Source: JALRBM01 sp964477195 (GTDB taxonomy: Bacteria; Patescibacteriota; Saccharimonadia; Saccharimonadales; Saccharimonadaceae). From it: a DNA stretch of 64,000 bases. The DNA lies in the NCBI GenBank assembly GCA_964477195.1, contig CAYZCX010000004.1:1-64000 (forward strand), given 5' to 3'. The notes under the pieces are model-generated. The model did no database searches. It saw only the letters and a program-made list of their open reading frames with translations, and was not told where the DNA came from. A program made the translations under genes and the position numbers. Below are positions 58,927 to 64,000 of the stretch, piece by piece (the first letter of the stretch is position 1; each line of letters begins with the position of its first letter).

Positions 58927-61545
58927 TTATTTACGGTTTTTCTTACGATTCTGACGCGCGGTTTTCTTTTTCTTTCGCGCATCACTTTTTTGCTTACTCG
59001 CTTCTGCGGCAGTCTTTGATTTTTTAACCTTGAAGTCAGCGTCACGGTTTTCCGTACCACCCGTCACCTCATTGACACCACGTTCAACTGCTGATTCCGC
59101 CAGACGGGTAAGCTCCGTATCATAATCTTCATCCTGACGAGCAACAACATCGTGCTTGTGAACATGCATAATCGCACGAAGTACTTCATCGCGCAATGTA
59201 CCCTGAAGACTTTCGAATAGTTTTTGTGATTCGCTGCGATATTCAACGAGTGGGTCACGCTGACCAACACTTCGCCAGTGAATACCTTCACGTAAGTGCT
59301 GCATATTCTCCAGATGCTGCATCCACAATGTATCGAGAACCTGAAGATATACTTCGCGCTCTACCTTGCGTAGGATCTCTGCGGTTAATTCATCTTCCTT
59401 GCTAGCATAGAAGGCTAATACTTCTTTAAGGGCAAGGTCGAACCGACGTTTGTCTTTCTTCTCATTTCCCACGACTTCGATTTCTTTACCATCAACCGGA
59501 AATACCGATTCAAATTCTTCGGCAAATTTCGAATTATTTTTTGCCGGAACAAAGGTAAGTTCGCGAACTTTTTCTTCAATAAGACGAAGGACCTCTGGCT
59601 GAATATCGTCGCCTTCAAGAATTTTGCGGCGTATGGTATACACGACACGGCGATGGCGATTAATGACGTTGTCGTATTGAACGACGTTTTTTCGAGTGTC
59701 AAAGTTGTATCCTTCGACTCGTTTTTGGGCTGCTTCGAGGGTTTTCGAAACAGCCTTGTTCTGAATCGGCTGGTCCTCCTCAACGCCTAACGTATCCATA
59801 AGCGATGCAATGCGCTCACCCTGGAAAATACGCATAAGATCGTCTTCAGTTGATACATAAAACTGCGTTTCGCCTGGGTCGCCTTGACGTCCACCACGAC
59901 CACGCAGCTGATTATCGATACGGCGAGACTCATGACGCTCACTTCCGATAACGACTAATCCCCCGAGATCTTTAACTCCTTTACCTAGTACGATGTCAGT
60001 ACCGCGACCAGCAATATTGGTTGCAAGCGTAATTGCACCCTTTTCACCAGCTTTGGCAATAATCGCCGCCTCTCGTTCGTTGTTTTTTGCGTTAAGAATT
60101 TCGTAGGTAATTTTCTCTTTGTCGAGCCAATCGGCAATGAGTTCGTTTTTGGCAATCGACGCTGATCCAACCAACACGGGTCGACCCTGCTTGTGGTATT
60201 CTTTGATCGCATCTGCAACCGCCTTTAATTTGCCTTTTTCGGTTTTGAAAATCAGATCCTGATGGTCAATTCGAGCCAGCGGTCTATTTGAAGGGATTTG
60301 AATCACATCTAAACTATAGATTTGCTGGAACTCTTCCGCCTCCGTAAATGCCGTACCAGTCATACCAGAGAGCTTATCGTACAGACGGAAGTAATTTTGG
60401 AATGAAACCGTCGCGAGCGTCATGCTTTCCTGCAAAACAGAGACTTGCTCTTTTGCTTCGATCGCTTGGTGAAGCCCTTCATTGTAGCGGCGGCCTTGCA
60501 TCAAGCGACCCGTGTGCTCATCGACAATAATCACTTCGCCATCGTTGGTGACAACGTAGTCTTTATCTCGTTTAAAGAGCGTCTGCGCCCGCAATGCTTG
60601 GTCCATATGATAAACAGATCGGATATAGTCGGGGGTGTATAAATTTTTTATTCCCAACATCTTTTGGATTTTTTCAACACCTTCATCTGTTAATGAGACG
60701 CTGCGGCGTTTTTCGTCGAGAATGTAATCTTCTGGTACGAGTTTGGCGGCAATTTTTGCGAATTGATAATAACTATCAGGATTTTCGCCCGCTGGTGCAC
60801 TGATGATAAGTGGAGTTCGAGCTTCATCGATAAGAATTGAGTCTACCTCGTCCACGATTGCAAAATGTAGCTCACGTTGGCGAAGTAGCTCTACTTCATT
60901 GACCATGTTATCGCGAAGATAGTCAAACCCAAACTCATTGTTGGTTCCATATGTAATGTCTGCATCGTATGCTTCTTTTCGCGACACTGGACGGAGTTTA
61001 CGCATGCGAGGATCGTCGTGAGCTTTGTTGTCATAATCTTTATCATAGATAAATGATGCGTCATTGATAATAACGCCTGTTTTCATGCCAAGAAAATCGT
61101 AGACTTGCCCCATCCAGCTTGCATCACGCTGTGCCAGATAATCGTTTACCGTCACGACATGGCCACCCTTTTCCTCGAGTGCATTGAGGTATGTTGGAAG
61201 AGTCGCAACCAGTGTTTTTCCTTCACCGGTCTTCATCTCGGCAACATTTCCTTCGTGGAGCACCATACCACCGATCAGCTGCACGTCAAAATGACGCATT
61301 CCAAGGACACGATCGCTCGCTTCACGCACAAGCGCAAATGCGTCCGGAAGAATGTCGTCGAGACTTTCACCTTTTTTTAAACGCTCTTTCAAAACACCGG
61401 TCTGCTTTTGCAGGTCTGGCTTTTTCATTTTTTTGTATATATCAGAAAGCGCGTTAATGGCCTCCACCTTCTTTTGAAGGCGCTTCAAAATACGTGCCTG
61501 GGGATCGCCAAATACTTTCGTTAGCGCTTTTTGTCGATTAATCAT
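58927..61545 (-). CDS. secA: Preprotein translocase ATPase SecA
   Basis: An 872-residue motor driving export through SecYEG. Walker A is MKTGEGKTLVATLP; further motifs are VTVNDYLAQRD, FAIVDEVDSILIDEARTPLI, TNIAGRGTDIVLG and LRGRGGRQGDPG. The C-terminus lacks the cysteine zinc-binding SecB site and ends in a Lys/Arg-rich tail that could contact lipids or ribosomes. A GAGGG Shine-Dalgarno lies four bases before the ATG. Confidence 0.97.
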   Translation of the reverse strand: MINRQKALTKVFGDPQARILKRLQKKVEAINALSDIYKKMKKPDLQKQTGVLKERLKKGESLDDILPDAFALVREASDRVLGMRHFDVQLIGGMVLHEGNVAEMKTGEGKTLVATLPTYLNALEEKGGHVVTVNDYLAQRDASWMGQVYDFLGMKTGVIINDASFIYDKDYDNKAHDDPRMRKLRPVSRKEAYDADITYGTNNEFGFDYLRDNMVNEVELLRQRELHFAIVDEVDSILIDEARTPLIISAPAGENPDSYYQFAKIAAKLVPEDYILDEKRRSVSLTDEGVEKIQKMLGIKNLYTPDYIRSVYHMDQALRAQTLFKRDKDYVVTNDGEVIIVDEHTGRLMQGRRYNEGLHQAIEAKEQVSVLQESMTLATVSFQNYFRLYDKLSGMTGTAFTEAEEFQQIYSLDVIQIPSNRPLARIDHQDLIFKTEKGKLKAVADAIKEYHKQGRPVLVGSASIAKNELIADWLDKEKITYEILNAKNNEREAAIIAKAGEKGAITLATNIAGRGTDIVLGKGVKDLGGLVVIGSERHESRRIDNQLRGRGGRQGDPGETQFYVSTEDDLMRIFQGERIASLMDTLGVEEDQPIQNKAVSKTLEAAQKRVEGYNFDTRKNVVQYDNVINRHRRVVYTIRRKILEGDDIQPEVLRLIEEKVRELTFVPAKNNSKFAEEFESVFPVDGKEIEVVGNEKKDKRRFDLALKEVLAFYASKEDELTAEILRKVEREVYLQVLDTLWMQHLENMQHLREGIHWRSVGQRDPLVEYRSESQKLFESLQGTLRDEVLRAIMHVHKHDVVARQDEDYDTELTRLAESAVERGVNEVTGGTENRDADFKVKKSKTAAEASKQKSDARKKKKTARQNRKKNRK

Positions 61546-61632
61546 AGGGCCCTCACTTATAGAAACTTCTGTAAAACACTACGTAACATTATACGCTGTT
61601 TTAAAGAGAGATAAAAGGACGAAACGAGGAGT

Positions 61633-62004
61633 TTACGGCGTACTAACAAAACTGCGTCGGAGACGGCTCAACACACCACGCCTCCCGACGTGTGGAAGTG
61701 TCTCTTGTTTGTACTTTCGAAGCTGGCTAGCCAGTTTTGCTTCAACTATATCGATTGCGGCCAAGATATTAACAGTGGAGTCCTTTGCCGTGAGAGTTTT
61801 ATCTGGCACATTAAAAATAACCTCGGCTTCGTACTTATTGCCGTGATCACGGTTTACCAACTTGAGCTTTACGTCCGCGGAAGCACTTTTGCGCGCATGC
61901 TTAGGAAGATAGCGGTCGAGCCGCGCGATTTTTTTGGCAACATATTTCTTTGTTGCCGGATCGAGCTCTACTTTTACCCCTGTGATTGTTAATCGTTCAA
62001 TCAT
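61633..62004 (-). CDS. hpf: Ribosome hibernation promoting factor (short HPF/RaiA)
   Basis: A 123-residue ribosome-binding protein of the HPF/YfiA family that inactivates ribosomes in stationary phase. RLTITGVKVELDPATKKYV and the EAEVIFNVPDKTLTAKDS segment match. The C-terminal dimerisation domain of long HPF is missing. The start at 62004 has an AGGAGGG Shine-Dalgarno; a longer reading from 62079 is not supported. Confidence 0.92.
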   Translation of the reverse strand: MIERLTITGVKVELDPATKKYVAKKIARLDRYLPKHARKSASADVKLKLVNRDHGNKYEAEVIFNVPDKTLTAKDSTVNILAAIDIVEAKLASQLRKYKQETLPHVGRRGVLSRLRRSFVSTP

Positions 62005-62041
62005 ACTACCCTCCTTTTTGCTGGACTTGGTTGTAAGACTA

Positions 62042-62653
62042 TTATACCACTTTTTGAAGAAGGTATTCAAATGCTTCATCCACCGTCCTTTCTACTCCTC
62101 GCTCTGCAATATCAAAATACCGATAGCCGTATTCTTTGCATAGGGGAATGTATTTTTCACTTCGTAGCGCATTGAATGTTGCCCATTCAACGATTTTTTC
62201 ATCAGTAAACTCATGCGCTTTCATCCAATTATTGTCACTATCCCCATCGCGAATCGAGATAAGTCGCGCGGCCTGAGCGGGCGACGTATCGATAAGAAAT
62301 ACTGCCACGTGAGGAAGCTCAAGCGTGTGAACATAATCCGGCCAAAAATTACCGTCGATCAATATATCGTCCGAGGAGCTGATTGCCGCTTCCTTTAGAT
62401 ATGCTTCATAAAATTCCCACATCGCTTCGTCACGTTTGCGCAAACGATCGACTTTTTTTGATGGATCATTAATTGCGTTGATCGGATCGATGGTACCGAC
62501 AAAAATATCCGGTAACCATTCTGATTTCAGTACATCGTGCATTGAATGAGTGAATGCATCGCCATCAATTACCTCTGCGTCAATATATGATCGAAATCGC
62601 TTTGCAAGAGTCGACTTTCCTACTCGAGCAGGCCCACCTACAAGATAGATCAT
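62042..62653 (-). CDS. P-loop kinase-like protein
   Basis: A 203-residue nucleotide-binding protein with Walker A GGPARVGKST at residues 6-15 and a kinase-like acidic site DGDAFTHS; DDILIDGNFWP is the likely Walker B strand. It resembles small-molecule or nucleoside kinases, but the substrate is not evident. Its ATG overlaps the serS stop (TAATG), so the two are cotranscribed. Confidence 0.75.
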   Translation of the reverse strand: MIYLVGGPARVGKSTLAKRFRSYIDAEVIDGDAFTHSMHDVLKSEWLPDIFVGTIDPINAINDPSKKVDRLRKRDEAMWEFYEAYLKEAAISSSDDILIDGNFWPDYVHTLELPHVAVFLIDTSPAQAARLISIRDGDSDNNWMKAHEFTDEKIVEWATFNALRSEKYIPLCKEYGYRYFDIAERGVERTVDEAFEYLLQKVV

Positions 62654-63969
62654 TAGATAACCTCTGTACCACCCATATATTGACGGAGAACTTCCGGCAC
62701 TCGCACAGAGCCATCTGCCTGTTGGTTATTCTCCAAAATAGCGATTGGCCCACGACTCAGCGGCAACGCCGTCGCGTCATTTGTATGAACAAGTTCAACC
62801 GTTCCGTTTTCACGGCGAACACGAGTTTTCAGACGACGTGCCTGATAGTCCGTCATGTAATCAGCGGTGTGTGTTTCGCGATATTTGTTTTGTCCCGGTA
62901 GCCATGCTTCAATATCAACACCACGTGAATTAGGTTTTCCAATATCTGCCGTGCATTTCATAAGAACTTGATACGGGATCTCGAGAAGTTGCATGAGTTT
63001 TTCTTGGATTGCAATAAGAAAAAGATGCTCGTCTTGGCCGTCTTCGGCAACAGTCAAACTTTCCATCTCGAGCTTATCGAACTGGTGCATACGGAACATG
63101 CCCTCCATGTCTTTGCCATACGTTCCCGCTTCGCGGCGAAAACTAGTCGCATACCCAATATAGCGAACTGGCATGTCCTGCTCACTGAGTACTTCATCAG
63201 CATGCATGCTCCCCAGTACATGCTCAGCACTTCCCTGAAGCCAAAGATCTTCATCTTCGATTTTATACCGATCATCGCGCGGCTCAAGTCGATCCATCGC
63301 GTCATAAAGCTCGGTGCGAAGCATGAGTGGCGGCAAGACTGGCACAAATGGTTTGTGGCTGACATTGAGATTATTTTCAGCAATAATTTGGTCGATAAAC
63401 GCCTGATCACTCAGCTTATCCATGACAAATTGAATAAGAGCAAACTGCAATTTTACAAGATCGCCTTTCAAATAAGCAAACCTGCTTCCTGTTACTTTTG
63501 CAGCTCGTTCTTTATCGAGCCAGCCTTTCGCTGCAGCGAGTTCGGCGTGATTTTTTGGATCGAAGTCAAACGTAGTAGGCTCCCCGACTTTTTTCGCGAC
63601 GACATTTTCGTCCTCGCTTGCTCCGATAGGTACGTCGCTTGATGCCATATTAGGAATTTTTTTGAGAAGATCAAAAAAAGATACGTCACTTTCTTTTAGC
63701 TCTTCCTCTATCTTTACAAGCTGAATCTTTATCTCTTTGCCTTCAGCAATAACTTCAGGAGTTGGTCCTCCTTCATGCCCATGCACCATGTGGTTCATTT
63801 GTGAAGCAATTTCGTTTCGTTTTTCGCGGAGTTTTTCGACACTTTGCTGCAATTCGCGGCGTGAGGAATCGAGGCGAAGAAGCTCATCTATATTTACCTC
63901 GTAGCCCTTGTTGTGGGCGTTTTGTTGCACCGCATCTGTGTGCTCGCGAATAAAACGAATATCTAACAT
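62653..63969 (-). CDS. serS: Seryl-tRNA synthetase
   Basis: Class II synthetase charging tRNA-Ser. An N-terminal coiled-coil tRNA-binding arm (residues ~28-100) precedes the catalytic domain, with motif 2 (YIGYATSFRREAGTYGKD) and MHQFDKLEMES, and motif 3 around NDATALPLSRGPIAILENNQ. Length is about 438 residues from MLDIRFIREH at 63969. TATAAT (63977-63982) ends seven bases before that ATG, arguing for a leaderless mRNA and against the ATG at 63978. Confidence 0.96.
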   Translation of the reverse strand: MLDIRFIREHTDAVQQNAHNKGYEVNIDELLRLDSSRRELQQSVEKLREKRNEIASQMNHMVHGHEGGPTPEVIAEGKEIKIQLVKIEEELKESDVSFFDLLKKIPNMASSDVPIGASEDENVVAKKVGEPTTFDFDPKNHAELAAAKGWLDKERAAKVTGSRFAYLKGDLVKLQFALIQFVMDKLSDQAFIDQIIAENNLNVSHKPFVPVLPPLMLRTELYDAMDRLEPRDDRYKIEDEDLWLQGSAEHVLGSMHADEVLSEQDMPVRYIGYATSFRREAGTYGKDMEGMFRMHQFDKLEMESLTVAEDGQDEHLFLIAIQEKLMQLLEIPYQVLMKCTADIGKPNSRGVDIEAWLPGQNKYRETHTADYMTDYQARRLKTRVRRENGTVELVHTNDATALPLSRGPIAILENNQQADGSVRVPEVLRQYMGGTEVI

Positions 63970-63976
63970 ATGCCTC

Positions 63977-63982
63977 ATTATA
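63977..63982 (-). promoter_or_regulatory. TATAAT for leaderless serS mRNA
   Basis: A perfect -10 hexamer on the minus strand, seven nucleotides before the serS ATG; no Shine-Dalgarno can fit between them. Confidence 0.65.
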
Positions 63983-64000
63983 CCCCTTACAGTGAATAAA

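Noticed and set aside
1..64000. Recoding of UGA (genetic code 25, as in Gracilibacteria/Absconditabacteria)
   Set aside because: Several conserved genes end at TGA exactly where their families end, and prfB is intact, so the standard bacterial code fits.
1..64000. CRISPR arrays, rRNA, tRNA, tmRNA and insertion sequences
   Set aside because: No regularly spaced repeats, no tRNA T-arm/acceptor patterns and no transposase-like protein were seen.

Overview
The window reads as a chromosomal piece of a small-genome bacterium of the Candidate Phyla Radiation, most likely Candidatus Saccharibacteria (TM7). The reasons are a compact genome of core genes, a full division and peptidoglycan cluster with no amino-acid or cofactor biosynthesis in sight, a fused sigma-region-4/HARE-HTH regulator, a HerA/VirB4-like membrane ATPase beside DNA-uptake genes, and many short lineage-specific genes. 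TGA is used as a normal stop codon. The genus cannot be told from the sequence, and the phylum assignment is inference.

Layout. 1-6 kb: dprA and topA, separated by two duplicated lipoprotein genes and two small unknown genes, then a small zinc-ribbon gene. 6-10.2 kb: sigma4/HARE regulator and a 942-residue HerA/TraD-like ATPase. 10.3-11.8 kb: two tandem paralogous unknown genes and an AT-rich spacer. 11.8-20.3 kb (minus strand): mraZ-rsmH-ftsL-PBP-mraY-ftsW-murG-ftsQ with MraZ-type operator repeats and a structured spacer. 20.5-24.6 kb: HAD hydrolase, YvcK/CofD protein, family 1 beta-glycosidase, and a divergent LssY-domain gene. 24.6-34.9 kb: PIF1/RecD-like helicase and an accessory stretch with a KwaB-like (DUF4868) gene pair, an NAD(P)H:FMN reductase, a frameshifted alkD and an inositol monophosphatase. 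35.3-36.7 kb: glyS next to a 10-N scaffold gap whose flanks are noisy copies of each other. 36.8-39.5 kb: broken genes (caspase-like, arginase, murE, helicase). 39.6-47.9 kb: TPR protein, recO with a two-component pair, xseAB, a flippase-like protein, a TRM11-type methyltransferase and rpmA. 47.9-54.5 kb: ftsEX, a PcsB-like CHAP hydrolase, a CtpA protease and a lone receiver domain. 54.5-64 kb: prfB, murI, murD, an M16 peptidase, secA, hpf, a P-loop kinase and serS.

Two themes recur. First, many core genes have a TATAAT/TATACT-type -10 box ending only 5-8 nt before the start codon and no Shine-Dalgarno, which suggests leaderless mRNAs. Second, short unrecognised genes sit alone between core genes. 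Most have their own promoter, a clear Shine-Dalgarno and a strong hairpin terminator, and they look like one-gene cassettes.

The window has assembly or decay marks: the N gap, two A/T-homopolymer frameshifts, and a cluster of 5'-truncated genes. These should be cleared against reads before any biology is built on them. No CRISPR array, rRNA, tRNA or insertion sequence was seen.
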